Shown: positions 39,720 through 50,142, counted from the first letter of the stretch. The stretch: DNA of 64,000 nt from Rugamonas rubra (GCF_900114705.1 NZ_FOTW01000015.1:1-64000); one strand, 5' to 3'. The notes: generated from the letters alone by a model not told the origin. A program made the numbers and translations.

Positions 39720-42581
39720 TCAGGCCTCCTGCTTCTTGAGCAGGGCGATGGCCAGGCCCATGATGACCGGCACGGCCAGCAGCATGGGCCAGAACGAGGC
39801 GCCCAGGTCGGCGAAACCGAGCGCCTTGCTGAACACGCCACGGCTGATGGTGAACATGTGGCTGGCCGGATAGATCTCGCCGAACCAGCGGGCGCCGCCC
39901 TCGAGCGAGGAGACCGGGTTGATCAGGCCGGCGAACTGCACCGCCGGCAGCATGGTGCCGAGCATGGCGAAGAACATCGCGGCGATCTGGCTGCGCGTGA
40001 CGGTGGAGGCGAGCAGGCCCATGCCGGTCGAGCAGACGCAGAAGATCAGCGCGGCCACGCTGAGCGCGGCGAAGCTGCCCGTCATCGGCACGCCGAACAC
40101 GGTGACGGCCGCCAGGCACATCAGGGCGTAGTTGAACATCGCCAGGATCAGGTAGGGCAGCTGCTTGCCGACCAGAAATTCGGTGCGGGTGACGGGCGTG
40201 ACGTACAGGTTGATGATCGAGCCGAGCTCCTTTTCGCGCACCACCGCCAGCGCCGTCAGCATGGCCGGCAGCATCAGCAACAGCAGCGGCATCACCGCCG
40301 GCACCATGGCCGGCAGGCTGCGCACGTCCGGATTGTAGCGGTAGCGCGTCTCCACCCCGACCAGCGCGGTGGGCGTGGCGCCGGTCCGCTCGCGCAGCAG
40401 CTGGGCGTACCATTGCTGGTGCATGCCCTGGGCGTAGCCGGTGACGGTTTCGGCGCGCTGCGGCATGGCCCCGTCGATCCAGGCGCCGATCTGCACCGTC
40501 TGGCCGCGCGCCACGTCGCGCGCGAAGCCGGGCGGGATCTCGATGGCCAGCGACAGCTCGCCGCTGCGCATGCGCCGGTCGAGTTCGGCGTAGTCCAGGA
40601 TCGGCGCCTGCTCGGTGAAGTAGCGCGAGCCGGCCAGGTTCAGCGTGTAGTTGCGGCTCAGTTCGGTTTGGTCGCGGTCGAGCACGGCGAAGCGCAGGTT
40701 GCCGACGTCCATGCTGATGCCGTAGCCCATGACGAACATCAGTAGCAGCGAACCGAGCAGGGCGAGCGCGCCGCGCACCGGGTCGCGCCGCAGCTCCAGC
40801 GCCTCGCGCCACTGGTAGGTTTGAATGCGCGCCAGGCTGCGGCGCAGGCGGGCCACGGGGCCGCCGGATTTGCGCGCCTTGGGCGGCTTGGGCGGCGGCG
40901 CGGCGGCGCGCGCGATGGCCGGCTGCGGTTGCGGCGGCGCCGGCCCCGGCCCCTGCGCAGACGCTGGCGCCAGCGCAGGCGTCGGCGCGGCGTCGGGCCG
41001 GGGACGGCCGCCGTTGGCGTCCCGCTCGGCGTCCTGCGCGGCGGCGTCTTGCAGCACGCCGATGAAGGCTTCCTCCAAGGTGGCGGCGCCGCGCCGGGCG
41101 ATGATGTCGGCCGGCGCGGCGCTCTCCAACACGCGGCCGGCGTGCATCAGCGAGATGCGGTCGCAGCGTTCGGCCTCGTTCATGAAGTGGGTCGAGATGA
41201 AGATGGTCACCTTGTCGCGCCGCGCCAGCTCGATCATCAGGCGCCAGAAGTTGTCGCGGGCGACCGGGTCGACGCCGGAGGTGGGCTCGTCGAGGATCAG
41301 CAATTCCGGCCGGTGCACGGTGGCGACGGCCAGCGACAGGCGCTGGCGCATGCCCAGCGGCAGTTGCTCGGGCAGCGCGTCCGGCACGCCCTGCAGGCCG
41401 AAGCGTTGCAGCGACTCGGCCACCCGCGCCGCCAGCTCGGCGGCGGGGACGTGGAACAGGCGGGCGTGCAGCACCAGGTTCTGCTCGACGGTCAGCTCGC
41501 GGTACAGCGAGAAGGCTTGCGACATGTAGCCGACCCGGCGCCGCGTCGCCAGGTCGCGCGGGTCGACCGGCTGGCCCAGCAGCCAGGCGCGGCCCTCGCT
41601 GGCCGGCTGCAGGCCGGTCAGCATCTTCATCGTGGTCGACTTGCCGCAGCCGTTGGAGCCGATGAAGCCGAAGATCTCGCCGCGCCGGATGCGGAAGCTG
41701 ACGTGGTCGACGGCGACGAAATCGCCGAAGCGCATGGTCAGGTCCTTGGCCTCGATGGCGATCTCGGCGTCGGCGGCCAGCGCCAGCGGGGCCAGGCTGA
41801 CGGCCTGGTAGTCGCGCCGCTTCTCCTCCGGCAGCAGGGCGATGAAGGCGGCCTCGAGCGAGCTCTGGCCGGTGCGCGCCTGCAGTTCGGCCGGCGTGCC
41901 GCTGGCCAGCACGCGGCCCTCGTCCATCGCCACCAGCCAGTCGAAGCGCTGCGCCTCCTCCATGTAGGCGGTGGCGACCACCACGCTCATGCCGGGGCGC
42001 TGCGCCTGGATTTCCGCGATCAGCTGCCAGAACTGGGCGCGCGCCAGCGGGTCGACGCCGGTGGTGGGCTCGTCGAGGATCAACAGGTCGGGGTCGTGGA
42101 TCAGCGCGCAGCACAGGCCGAGCTTCTGCTTCATGCCGCCGGACAGTTTGCCGACCGGGCGCTCGAGGAAGGCGTGCAGGCCGGTGCTGAGGGTCAGCTG
42201 GTCGATGCGGCGGCGCCGCTCGGCGGCGTCGTGGCCGAACAGGCGGGCGAAAAATTGCAGGTTCTCCTCCACCGACAGGGTGGGGTAGAGGTTTTTGCCC
42301 AGGCCCTGGGGCATGAAGGCGATGTTGGGACAGACCGCCTGGCGGTGGCGGCGCCGCGCCATGTCGCCGCCGAGCACCTCGACGCGGCCCTGCTGCACCG
42401 CGCGGGCGCCCGACAACAGCGCCAGCAGGCTGGACTTGCCGACCCCGTCCGGGCCGATCAGACCGACCATGCGGCCGGCCGGGATGTCCAGCGTCACCTG
42501 GTCCAGCGCGGTGGTCTTCTTGTAGCGCAGGGTCACGCCGGCCAGACGCGCCACCGGGGCGGACGCGGCTTGCACTGTCAC
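39720..42581 (-). CDS. rbbA: RbbA-type fusion: two ABC ATPase domains plus ABC-2 permease
   Basis: The 953-residue protein joins ATPase 1 (Walker [10 protein letters not shown] near 43; signature LSGGMKQKL; Walker [14 protein letters not shown]), ATPase 2 (Walker [10 protein letters not shown] near 309; signature LPLGMRQRL; Walker [27 protein letters not shown]), a Pro/Ala-rich linker (about 515-590) and an ABC-2 permease with a periplasmic domain and six helices. In ATPase 1 the Walker A lacks the usual second lysine-side Thr, and ATPase 2 has PLG for SGG in its signature, so the sites are probably non-equivalent. E. coli RbbA was described as a ribosome-bound ATPase, but its operon context (HlyD-type protein and YhhJ) is that of an efflux system. 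It overlaps the HlyD gene by 4 nt. Confidence 0.9.
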   Translation of the reverse strand: MTVQAASAPVARLAGVTLRYKKTTALDQVTLDIPAGRMVGLIGPDGVGKSSLLALLSGARAVQQGRVEVLGGDMARRRHRQAVCPNIAFMPQGLGKNLYPTLSVEENLQFFARLFGHDAAERRRRIDQLTLSTGLHAFLERPVGKLSGGMKQKLGLCCALIHDPDLLILDEPTTGVDPLARAQFWQLIAEIQAQRPGMSVVVATAYMEEAQRFDWLVAMDEGRVLASGTPAELQARTGQSSLEAAFIALLPEEKRRDYQAVSLAPLALAADAEIAIEAKDLTMRFGDFVAVDHVSFRIRRGEIFGFIGSNGCGKSTTMKMLTGLQPASEGRAWLLGQPVDPRDLATRRRVGYMSQAFSLYRELTVEQNLVLHARLFHVPAAELAARVAESLQRFGLQGVPDALPEQLPLGMRQRLSLAVATVHRPELLILDEPTSGVDPVARDNFWRLMIELARRDKVTIFISTHFMNEAERCDRISLMHAGRVLESAAPADIIARRGAATLEEAFIGVLQDAAAQDAERDANGGRPRPDAAPTPALAPASAQGPGPAPPQPQPAIARAAAPPPKPPKARKSGGPVARLRRSLARIQTYQWREALELRRDPVRGALALLGSLLLMFVMGYGISMDVGNLRFAVLDRDQTELSRNYTLNLAGSRYFTEQAPILDYAELDRRMRSGELSLAIEIPPGFARDVARGQTVQIGAWIDGAMPQRAETVTGYAQGMHQQWYAQLLRERTGATPTALVGVETRYRYNPDVRSLPAMVPAVMPLLLLMLPAMLTALAVVREKELGSIINLYVTPVTRTEFLVGKQLPYLILAMFNYALMCLAAVTVFGVPMTGSFAALSVAALIFCVCSTGMGLLASTVTRSQIAAMFFAMLGTMLPAVQFAGLINPVSSLEGGARWFGEIYPASHMFTISRGVFSKALGFADLGASFWPMLLAVPVIMGLAIALLKKQEA

Positions 42582-43648
42582 TGGCCGGCCTTGACGGTCA
42601 GCTCGGCCGGCCAGGCGGCGTTGGCGTCGAGCTTGATCCAGGCGACGCCGGGCAGGCCGGTCTTGACCTGGGCCAGATGGCGTTGCAGCAACTCCTTGTC
42701 GATTTGCGCCTTGACGCGGAACATCAGCTTTTGCCGCTCGCTGGCGGTCTCCACCGTCTTCGGCGTGAACTGGGCGGCGCTGGCGACGAAGGAGACCTTG
42801 GCCGGAATCACGAACTGCGGCGCGGCGTCGAGCACGATGCGCACCTCGCTGCCCAGGGCGACGCGGCCGGCCACGGTTTCCGGCAGGAAGAAGGTCATGT
42901 AGACGTCGGACAGGTCGATCAGGTTGAGCACGCGGCCGCCGCCGCCCAGCACCTCGCCGTCCTGGGCGACGCGGAACTGCACGCGGCCGGCGCGCGGCGC
43001 CTTCAGCACGCTGTCGGCCAGCTCGACGTCGATGCGCTCGAGCGTGGCCTGCAGCGCGCGCACGTTGGACTGGGCGCCGGCCACCTCGTTGCGCGCCGCC
43101 GCGATGCCCACCTTGGCGGCCCGCGCCTGGGCCTTGGCGGCGGACACGCCGGCCAGCAGGCTGTGCACCTTGGCGCGGTCGTCGTCCAGCAGCTGGCTGG
43201 AGAAGAAGCCCTCCTTGGCCAGTTTTTCCGAGCGGGGCAGGCGGCGCTGCGCCGTGTCGAGGTCGCTCTCGCGCTGCGCCACCACGGCCAGCGCCGCCTC
43301 GTAGTTGGCCTGCTGCTGGGCCACCTGGACCTCGGCGCCGCCGACCGCCTGCTGCGCCTGCTGCAGGCGGGCCACCGCCTCCTGGCGCTGGGCCTGCAGG
43401 CTGTCGATCTGCATCCGCGCCAGCGGCTGGCCGGCCTTGACGAATTCGCCCTCGGCGACCAGGACTTGCTCCACCCGGCCGGCCAGCTTGGTGGCGACGG
43501 CGATCTCGGTGGCCTCGATGCGGCCGTTGCCGTTGATAAAGCCTTCACCCAGGCCCTTGGCTTGCCACGGGTGCCACAGCAGCAAGGCCGCCACGGCGGC
43601 GGCCAGAAGCACGGCCGCGCTGATGGTGGATTTTTGATTGATCTTCAT
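42578..43648 (-). CDS. HlyD/YhiI-type periplasmic adaptor (membrane fusion protein)
   Basis: The 356-residue protein has a single N-terminal anchor ([20 protein letters not shown], about 10-28), a split lipoyl domain ([38 protein letters not shown] and [21 protein letters not shown]), a long coiled-coil hairpin (about 80-215) and a beta-barrel domain ([23 protein letters not shown]). It links the inner-membrane ABC transporter to an outer-membrane channel such as TolC, which is not encoded here. The start is the ATG at 43648-43646. It is first of the operon with rbbA and the YhhJ-like gene; an imperfect palindrome 130 bp upstream may be its operator. Confidence 0.9.
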   Translation of the reverse strand: MKINQKSTISAAVLLAAAVAALLLWHPWQAKGLGEGFINGNGRIEATEIAVATKLAGRVEQVLVAEGEFVKAGQPLARMQIDSLQAQRQEAVARLQQAQQAVGGAEVQVAQQQANYEAALAVVAQRESDLDTAQRRLPRSEKLAKEGFFSSQLLDDDRAKVHSLLAGVSAAKAQARAAKVGIAAARNEVAGAQSNVRALQATLERIDVELADSVLKAPRAGRVQFRVAQDGEVLGGGGRVLNLIDLSDVYMTFFLPETVAGRVALGSEVRIVLDAAPQFVIPAKVSFVASAAQFTPKTVETASERQKLMFRVKAQIDKELLQRHLAQVKTGLPGVAWIKLDANAAWPAELTVKAGQ

Positions 43649-43959
43649 TGCTCTACCTTCGCTATGTACGGCAAGCCGGCGCAATGCCAGCCGCGTCCGC
43701 CCCTGCGGCGGCGGCGCCTGCCGTTCGCAGTCGTAGGCGGCCATTCGCTGCCTGTTGGCGACTGTTGAGTCGTAATAGTATTCCACTTGGATACTCTGCG
43801 CCGCTATAGTTTTCTTGCACTGCAAAAAAATACTTCTGGTAGTCATCTGGTATTGCCGCATGGCTCCAAAAGGGGCGTGGCCGGCAGGCTCCGGAGATTG
43901 TTGAAGCGGTGTGAATCAGGTAAGCTGGCTTTCTTTGCAATAACAACCAGAGCAGCCTA
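43649..43959. other. 311-bp divergent intergenic region with candidate operators
   Basis: This region carries the promoters of the divergent HlyD and NHL-repeat genes. It holds an imperfect palindrome at 43777-43795 and a perfect short dyad TTGCA-C-TGCAA at 43815-43825. No gene is seen, although shadow frames cross it. Confidence 0.5.
43777..43795. promoter_or_regulatory. Imperfect palindrome upstream of the HlyD-RbbA-YhhJ operon
   Basis: AGTATTCCACTTGGATACT has 9-bp arms matching at 7 positions around one centre base. Such sites are typical of TetR/MarR-family repressors of efflux operons. No regulator gene is adjacent, so the binder is unknown. Confidence 0.4.
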
Positions 43960-46098
43960 GTGACCCCAACTCAATTCAAGCTGTCGATCGCCGCACTGGC
44001 CGTCGCCGGCGCGCTGGTCGGCGGCATCGTCGCCTACTCCCTTGCCCCGCACGGCGAACAGGCCGCCCCGGCCGCCGCCGAGCGCCTGGCCACCGTGCGC
44101 CTGTGGCCGGCGCGCGTCGCCACCGTGGCCGGCGACGGCAGCGCGGGCGGCGAGGAAGGCGCCAAGGCGCGCTTCGCCGACCCCTTCGGCGTGGTGCTCG
44201 ACCGCGCCGGCAACCTGTACGTGGCCGACGCCGGCGCCAACAACCGCATCCGCAAGATCAGCCCGGACGGCACGGTCAGCACCGTGGCCGGCTCGACCGA
44301 GGGCTACGCCGAGGGCGGCGGCGCGGCGGCCGCCTTCAACACGCCGTCCGGCCTGGCAATCGACGGCGCCGGCAACCTGTATGTGGCCGACACCGGCAAC
44401 AACGCCATCCGCAAGATCACGCCGCAGGGGCAGGTGAGCACCCTGGCCGGCGACGGCCTGGCCGGCTTCCGCGACGGCAAGGGCGCGCAGGCCCAGTTCA
44501 ACGGCCCGCTGGGCCTGGCGGTGGACGGCGCCGGCGTGGTCTACGTGGCCGACACCTACAACGACCGCATCCGCCGCATCGCGCCGGACGGCACGGTCAG
44601 CACCATCGCCGGCGGCGCCCATCCCGGCCTGGCCGACGGCCCGGCGGCGCAATCGCTGTTCGACACGCCGTGCGCGCTGGCGTTGACGCCGGCCGGCGAG
44701 CTGCTGATCGCCGACACGCGCAACAACGCGCTGCGCAAGCTGACCCTGGGCGCCAACAGCCAGGTCAGCACCGTCGCCAGCGCCGACCAGAAGGACCGCG
44801 AATCGATGCTGGCACGGCCGATGGCGGTGGCGGTGACCCACGATGGCGTCATCTACGTGGCCAGCGGTTTGCACGGCGCCGTGGCCCAGCTGGCGCCGGG
44901 CGCCGCGGCGGCCGCGCTGGTCGACGTCGACCATCCGGCCGAGCCCGGCTACGGCGGCGACGGCATGGTGCGCCTGTACGCGCCGCGCGGCATGGCGCTG
45001 GCGCCGGACGGCTCGCTGTTCGTCAGCGACGCGGCCACCTTCCGCCTGCACCACATCGCGCCGCCCCGGCCGGGCCAAGTGGCGCCGGCGGCGGCGCCGC
45101 CAGCGGCCGCGCCGCTCTGGGCCAAGCCGATGCTGTGGCCGGTCAAGCCGCAGCAGCAGGTGCACGAGGTGATCGGCCTGATGGGCGAGGTGCGCGGCAA
45201 CTTCGACGGCGAGAGCCGCGACCATTTCCACGCCGGCCTCGACGTGCAGGCCGCCGTCGGCGCGCCGGTGCTGGCGGTGGCCGCCGCCAAGGTGCGCGAC
45301 CCGCTGCCGAACTGGGCCTTTGGCGGCCTGAGCGAGGGGCTGGCGATCGACGGCCTGTCGTATATCCACATGCGGGTCGGCCGCAACGCCAAGGACGAGC
45401 CGCTCGACGGCCGCTTCCAGCTGCTGGCCGACGAGAACGGCAAGCCGGGCCGCATCCGCGTCAAGCGCGGCACCCGCTTCGACAGCGGCGACACCTTGGG
45501 CACGGTCAACCGCATGGCCCACGTGCATCTGGACTACAGCCCGAACGGCGACGAACTCAATCCGCTCAGCCTGCCGTTCATCGGCCTGCGCGACACGGTG
45601 GCGCCGCAGATCCACGGTATCGCCCTGAGCGACGCCAGCGGCCGCGAGCTGGCGCGCAAGCAGGGCGGCCGGCTGGCCGTGGCGCGCAGCTTGGGCGAGG
45701 TGGGCATCGCCGTCGACGCCTTCGACCTGGTCGATGGCAACCAGGCGCGGCGCCGGCTGGGCCTCTACAAGCTCGGCTACCAGGTGTTGGCGGCGGAGGG
45801 CACGCCGCTGGCCGGCTACGAGCAGCCGCGCGTCATGCAGCAGTACGACCGCCTGCCGCGCAACTCGGAGGCGGTCAAGCTGGCCTACGCCGCCAACAGC
45901 GGCATCACCGTGCACGGCAGCAAGGAGACGCGCTTCGTCTACGCGCTGAACAACCAGATGCTGGCCGGCCGCGTCACGCCGGGCATGTGGCGGGTGGCCG
46001 ACCTGGCGCCGGGCAACTACACGCTGCGCATCCTGGCGGCCGACTATGCCGGCAACGTCGCCACGCAGGGGCGCGACCTGGCCATCATGGTCGAGTAG
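43960..46098 (+). CDS. NHL-repeat beta-propeller protein with C-terminal M23-like peptidase domain
   Basis: The 712-residue protein starts with GTG and has an N-terminal membrane anchor or signal (AALAVAGALVGGIVAYSLA, about 11-29). Residues about 50-370 carry six NHL repeats (GNLYVADAGANNRIRKI; GNLYVADTGNNAIRKI; GVVYVADTYNDRIRRI; GELLIADTRNNALRKL; GVIYVASGLHGAVAQL; GSLFVSDAATFRLHHI), likely a six-bladed propeller. Then comes an M23/LytM-like segment with DHFHAGLDVQAAVGAPV (near 420) and HVHLDYSPNG (near 521), where the H-x-x-x-D and H-x-H zinc ligands of the family sit, and an Ig-like C-terminal part. Such domains cut peptide cross-links of cell walls. The propeller probably binds protein or wall ligands outside the inner membrane. 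Confidence 0.75.
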   Translation: MTPTQFKLSIAALAVAGALVGGIVAYSLAPHGEQAAPAAAERLATVRLWPARVATVAGDGSAGGEEGAKARFADPFGVVLDRAGNLYVADAGANNRIRKISPDGTVSTVAGSTEGYAEGGGAAAAFNTPSGLAIDGAGNLYVADTGNNAIRKITPQGQVSTLAGDGLAGFRDGKGAQAQFNGPLGLAVDGAGVVYVADTYNDRIRRIAPDGTVSTIAGGAHPGLADGPAAQSLFDTPCALALTPAGELLIADTRNNALRKLTLGANSQVSTVASADQKDRESMLARPMAVAVTHDGVIYVASGLHGAVAQLAPGAAAAALVDVDHPAEPGYGGDGMVRLYAPRGMALAPDGSLFVSDAATFRLHHIAPPRPGQVAPAAAPPAAAPLWAKPMLWPVKPQQQVHEVIGLMGEVRGNFDGESRDHFHAGLDVQAAVGAPVLAVAAAKVRDPLPNWAFGGLSEGLAIDGLSYIHMRVGRNAKDEPLDGRFQLLADENGKPGRIRVKRGTRFDSGDTLGTVNRMAHVHLDYSPNGDELNPLSLPFIGLRDTVAPQIHGIALSDASGRELARKQGGRLAVARSLGEVGIAVDAFDLVDGNQARRRLGLYKLGYQVLAAEGTPLAGYEQPRVMQQYDRLPRNSEAVKLAYAANSGITVHGSKETRFVYALNNQMLAGRVTPGMWRVADLAPGNYTLRILAADYAGNVATQGRDLAIMVE

Positions 46099-46146
46099 CC
46101 GGGTTCTGGAAGGTTGGCGGGATGCCGGCCTTACCCCGCAGGCAAA

Positions 46147-46175
46147 GGGGTCAGACCCCTGCGGGGTCTGACCCC
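46147..46175. repeat. Nested palindromic repeat, copy 1
   Basis: GGGGTCAGACCCC (itself a palindrome) and GGGGTCTGACCCC form perfect 13-bp inverted arms around TGC. A second copy lies at 49149-49178, and a variant sharing the GGGGTCAG edge at 57.6 kb. It has the size and symmetry of REP-type elements and sits just after the NHL gene stop, where it may also act as a terminator. Confidence 0.85.
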
Positions 46176-46290
46176 GGCTTCGGCGTCCCGGGTGGGGGTG
46201 AAAAAATGCCGCGAACGGCATCGGTTTATGCGGTACAATTTATTTTGAACGGTCGTGCTTTTTTATGCCGAGAAAAATAAAGGAGACAGC

Positions 46291-47481
46291 ATGGATTTGA
46301 ACTATACGGCCGAGGACCTGGCCTTCCGCGACACGGTACGCGCCTTCCTCGACGCCAATTTGCCGGCCGACCTGCAGCAGAAGGTGCGCATGCACCTGCG
46401 CCTGCAAAAGGACGACTACGTGCGCTGGCACCGCATCGCCGCCAAGCAAGGCTGGGCCGCGCCGGCCTGGCCTGTGGAGTACGGCGGTCCGGGCTGGAAT
46501 GCCACCCAGCGCCACATTTGGGAGGAGGAGTGCGCCCGCGCCGGCACGCCGCCCATCCTGCCGTTCGGTATCAACATGGTGGCGCCGGTCATCATGGCCT
46601 TCGCCAACGAGGCGCAAAAAGCCTACTATCTGCCGCGCATCCTCAGCTGCGAGGACTGGTGGTGCCAGGGCTACTCGGAACCGGGCGCCGGCTCCGACCT
46701 GGCCTCGCTGAAGACCACCGCCGAGCGCGTCGGCGAGCACTACATCGTCAACGGCCAGAAGACCTGGACCACGCTGGGCCAGCACGCCGACATGATCTTC
46801 TGCCTGGTGCGCACCGACAGCGGCGTGCGCAAGCAGGAGGGCATCTCCTTCCTGTTGATCGACATGAAGACGCCGGGCATCACCGTGCGGCCGATCATCA
46901 TGCTCGACGAGGACCACGAGGTCAACGAGGTGTTCTTCGACAACGTCAAGGTGCCGCTGGAGAACCTGGTCGGCAAGGAGAACAAGGGCTGGACCTACGC
47001 CAAGTACCTGCTGGGCCACGAGCGCACCGGCATCGCGGCGGTGGGCCGCTCCAAGCGCGAGCTGTTGTTCCTGAAGAAGGTGGCGAGCGAGCACCTGAAG
47101 CACGGCAAGCCGCTGCTGCAGGACCCGCTGTTCGCCGCCAAGGTGGCCAATCTGGAGATCGAGCTGATGGCGCTGGAGACGACGGTGCTGCGCGTCATCA
47201 CGCAGGACTCGCACGCGCCGGGACCGGAGGCGTCGATGCTGAAGGTGCGCGGCTCGGAGATCCAGCAGTGGCTGACCGAGCTGATGGTCGAGGCGCTGGG
47301 GCCGAACGCGCTGCCCTTCGACACCGACTACCTCGACGGCAGCGCCGAGCACGCCTTGAGCGGCGACGACGCCGCCGCGCCGCTGGCCGGCTACTACTTC
47401 AATTTCCGCAAGACGTCGATCTACGGCGGCTCCAACGAGATTCAGAAAAACATCATTACCCAGATGATTCTGGGTCTGTGA
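46291..47481 (+). CDS. Acyl-CoA dehydrogenase, subunit-like 1 (FadE26-like)
   Basis: This is a 396-residue FAD enzyme. Family motifs are QGWAAPAWPVEYGG, CQGYSEPGAGSDLASLKTTAE, HYIVNGQKTWTT, DEDHEVNEVFFDNVKVP, GHERTGIAAVG and the C-terminal IYGGSNEIQKNIITQMILG. The usual MCAD catalytic Glu position (YEGT) is Gly here (YGGS), so the base may lie elsewhere or the enzyme may work as a heteromer with the next product, as known for paired FadE proteins of actinobacteria. AGGAG 6 nt before the ATG at 46291 fixes the start. It is first of three co-directional genes with a second dehydrogenase (9 nt gap) and MaoC. The substrate is probably an unusual or branched acyl-CoA. Confidence 0.87.
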   Translation: MDLNYTAEDLAFRDTVRAFLDANLPADLQQKVRMHLRLQKDDYVRWHRIAAKQGWAAPAWPVEYGGPGWNATQRHIWEEECARAGTPPILPFGINMVAPVIMAFANEAQKAYYLPRILSCEDWWCQGYSEPGAGSDLASLKTTAERVGEHYIVNGQKTWTTLGQHADMIFCLVRTDSGVRKQEGISFLLIDMKTPGITVRPIIMLDEDHEVNEVFFDNVKVPLENLVGKENKGWTYAKYLLGHERTGIAAVGRSKRELLFLKKVASEHLKHGKPLLQDPLFAAKVANLEIELMALETTVLRVITQDSHAPGPEASMLKVRGSEIQQWLTELMVEALGPNALPFDTDYLDGSAEHALSGDDAAAPLAGYYFNFRKTSIYGGSNEIQKNIITQMILGL

Positions 47482-47490
47482 GGGGACAGC

Positions 47491-48630
47491 ATGGACTTTA
47501 CTTTCAATGAAGAACAGAAGCAATTCGCCGACGCGCTGCGCCGCTGGGTCGACAAGGACTACGGCTTCGCCACGCGCCACCAGATCATCCATTCGCCGGC
47601 CGGCGTGTCCGACGCGGCCTGGGCCACGCTGACCGAGCTGGGCATGACGGCGCTGCCGGTGGCGCAGGCGCAGGGCGGCTTCGACGGCACGGCGGTCGAC
47701 CTGCTGCTGGTGATGCAGGAGCTGGGGCGCGGCCTGGTGGTCGAACCCTACCTGGCCACCGTGCTGGGGGCGCGCTTCCTGAGCCTGGCCGGCGGCCACG
47801 AAGCGGCGCTGGAGCGAGTGGCCGGCGGCGAACTCAAGCTGGCCTGCGCGCTGGGCGAGCAGCAGTCGCGCCACGACCTGCATGACATCAAGACCACGGC
47901 CACGGCCAGCGGCGCCGGCTATGTGCTGGACGGCGCCAAGACCGTGGTCATCCACGGCGGCCAGGCCGGCGCGCTGATCGTCTCGGCGCGCAGCGCCGGC
48001 GCCCAACGCGACAGCGGCGGCATCTCGCTGTTCCTGCTGCCGGTGAACACGCCCGGCGTCACGGTGCGCGACTACCGCACCATCGACGGCCAGCGCGCCG
48101 CCAATGTCACGCTGAAGCAGGTGGCGTTGCCGGCCGGCGCGCTGCTGGGCGCGGCCGGCGCCGGCTGGGGCATCCTCGACGCGGCGGCCGACTATGGCGC
48201 CACGCTGTTGTGCGCCGAGGCGGTCGGCGCGATGGACGCGATCTTCGCCGCCACGCTGGAGTACTTGAAGACGCGCACGCAGTTCGGCGCGCCGATCGGC
48301 AAGTTCCAGGCCTTGCAGCACCGCATGGCCGACATGTTCATCCACCTCGAGCAGGCCCGTTCGATGGCCATGCTGGCCGCCGTCAAGGTCGATTCGACCG
48401 ACGACGAGGAGCGCCGCCGGGTCGTCTCGGCGGCCAAGGTGCGGGTCGGCCAGGCGGCCACCTTCGTCGGCCAGCAGGCGGTGCAGCTGCACGGCGGCAT
48501 GGGCGTCACCGACGAGCTGCCGGCGGCGCACCACTTCAAGCGTCTGAGCATGATCGCGCTGACCTTGGGCGACGTCGACCACCATCTGGAGCGTTTCATC
48601 GCCCAGCCCGGGTTCGCGCAGCATGCGTGA
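47491..48630 (+). CDS. Acyl-CoA dehydrogenase, subunit-like 2 (FadE27-like)
   Basis: The 379-residue protein has the acyl-CoA dehydrogenase fold: MDFTFNEEQKQFADALRRWV, LPVAQAQGGFDGTAVDLLLVMQELGRGLVVEPYL, YVLDGAKTVVIHGGQA, LKTRTQFGAPIGKFQALQHRMADM, QQAVQLHGGMGVTDELPAAHHFKRL. The middle region is shorter and less conserved than in the preceding enzyme. The end TLGDVDHHLERF is typical of the second partner in paired dehydrogenases. I infer a heteromeric enzyme with the product at 46291. Its stop overlaps the MaoC gene start by 8 nt. Confidence 0.85.
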   Translation: MDFTFNEEQKQFADALRRWVDKDYGFATRHQIIHSPAGVSDAAWATLTELGMTALPVAQAQGGFDGTAVDLLLVMQELGRGLVVEPYLATVLGARFLSLAGGHEAALERVAGGELKLACALGEQQSRHDLHDIKTTATASGAGYVLDGAKTVVIHGGQAGALIVSARSAGAQRDSGGISLFLLPVNTPGVTVRDYRTIDGQRAANVTLKQVALPAGALLGAAGAGWGILDAAADYGATLLCAEAVGAMDAIFAATLEYLKTRTQFGAPIGKFQALQHRMADMFIHLEQARSMAMLAAVKVDSTDDEERRRVVSAAKVRVGQAATFVGQQAVQLHGGMGVTDELPAAHHFKRLSMIALTLGDVDHHLERFIAQPGFAQHA

Positions 48631-49075
48631 GCTTGCCACGTTGGAGGAGATGAAGGCGCTGGTCGGGCAGGAGGTCGCCGTGTCCGACTGGGTGGAGATC
48701 AGCCAGCAGCGCGTCGACCTGTTCGCCGAGGCCAGCGGCGACCACCAGTGGATCCACGTCGACGTCGAGCGGGCGGCGCTGGAGTCGCCGTTCGGCGGCA
48801 CGGTGGCGCACGGCTTCATGACGTTGGCGCTGGTGCCGGCCATGCTGGTCAACGCGCTGCACATGGCCGACATGAGGATGGGCATCAACTACGGCCTCAA
48901 CAAGGTGCGCTTCCCGGCCCCGGTGCCGGTCGGCAGCCGGCTGCGCGCGCGCCTGACCATCCAGGCCATCGAGGACATCGAGGGCGGCGCGCAGGTCGAG
49001 TGGGGCGTGGTGGTCGAGCGCGAGGGCGGCGTCAAGCCGGTCTGCGTGGCCGAGTTTTTGATGCGGCGCTATTGA
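48623..49075 (+). CDS. MaoC-family enoyl-CoA hydratase (R-specific hydratase type)
   Basis: The 150-residue hot-dog-fold protein has the hydratase-2 motif FAEASGDHQWIHVD (catalytic Asp-His pair), FGGTVAHGFMTLALVPAML and INYGLNKVRFPAPVPVGSRLRARL. It hydrates 2-enoyl-CoA to 3-hydroxyacyl-CoA, the step after the dehydrogenases encoded just upstream. The 8-nt overlap with the second dehydrogenase shows one operon. No thiolase or ligase accompanies them, so the rest of the pathway is elsewhere. Confidence 0.9.
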   Translation: MRELATLEEMKALVGQEVAVSDWVEISQQRVDLFAEASGDHQWIHVDVERAALESPFGGTVAHGFMTLALVPAMLVNALHMADMRMGINYGLNKVRFPAPVPVGSRLRARLTIQAIEDIEGGAQVEWGVVVEREGGVKPVCVAEFLMRRY

Positions 49076-49148
49076 GGGCGGTGCGGCCAAGTTGAGTCGA
49101 GGGTGTCCTCCAGGCGCCTTGCACCCCGCAACCCGGTCCGCCACGGTC

Positions 49149-49178
49149 GGGGTCAGACCCCGCGAGGGGTCTGACCCC
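49149..49178. repeat. Nested palindromic repeat, copy 2
   Basis: GGGGTCAGACCCC (49149-49161) and GGGGTCTGACCCC (49166-49178) form perfect 13-bp inverted arms around GCGA. It is the same arm sequence as at 46147-46175, with a different loop. It lies between the converging MaoC and diguanylate cyclase genes, so the two copies bracket the dehydrogenase operon. Confidence 0.85.
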
Positions 49179-49222
49179 TGGCTTGCGGGGTTCGAGCGCC
49201 GCCGTTCATCGACGGGAGGCGC

Positions 49223-50142
49223 TCAGTCGTGGCCGTCGAAGCAAAAGCGGTTGCGGCCGGTGTGCTTGGCGCGGTACAGCAGGGCGTCGGCGGTGCGGAT
49301 CAGCTCGCCGGTGTCGAGGCCGGCGCGCGGCAGCGTCGCCGCCAGGCCCATGCTGACGGTGACCAGCGGGCTGGTCGGCGAGGCGGCGTGCGGCAGGGCG
49401 GTCGCGCGCACCTCGTCGAGCAGGCGCTGGGCCACCACGCTGGCGCCGGCCAGCTCCTCCTCCGGCAACAGCAGGATGAACTCCTCGCCGCCGAAGCGCG
49501 CCAACAGGTCCTGCGGCCGGCTGGCGCAACGGGCCATGGCGGCGCATAGCCGCTGCAGGCAATGGTCGCCCGCCTGGTGGCCGTACAGGTCGTTGTAGCG
49601 CTTGAAGTGGTCGACGTCGATCATGATCAGGGCCAGCGCGGCGCCGGAGCGGGCGCAGCGGCGCCATTCGTTCTCCAGCGTGTTGTTGAAGCTGCGCCGG
49701 TTGGCCACGCCGGTCAGCGCGTCGGTCAGGGTCAGCTCGCGCAGCGCGTCGGCCTGGCGCTTGATGGTCAGCTGGGTGCGCACGCGGGCGCGCACCACGG
49801 CGACGTTGAAGGGCTTGCTGATGAAGTCGACGGCGCCGGCCTCGAGCGCGCGCGTCTCGTCCTCCGGCTGGCTCAGCGCGGTGACGAAGATGACCGGGAT
49901 GTCGTGCGTTTCGGCCGACGCCTTCAGCGCGGCGCAGGCGGCGTAGCCGTCCATGCCGGGCATCATGGCGTCGAGCAGGATCAGGTCGGGCAGTTGCTGG
50001 TGGGCCAACTCGAGCGCCTTCTCCCCGCTCAGGGCGAACAACACGTCGTGCTCGCCGCGCAGCGCCTGGTGCAGGATCTGGATGTTCTCCATCGCGTCGT
50101 CGACCACCAGAATGCGTCCATTGGTGGCCAGGTTGGTCCAGC

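Noticed and set aside
44103..46280. Forward 725-codon frame overlapping the NHL/M23 gene in another frame
   Set aside because: It is the plus-one shadow of the NHL frame, arginine- and glycine-rich without motifs.
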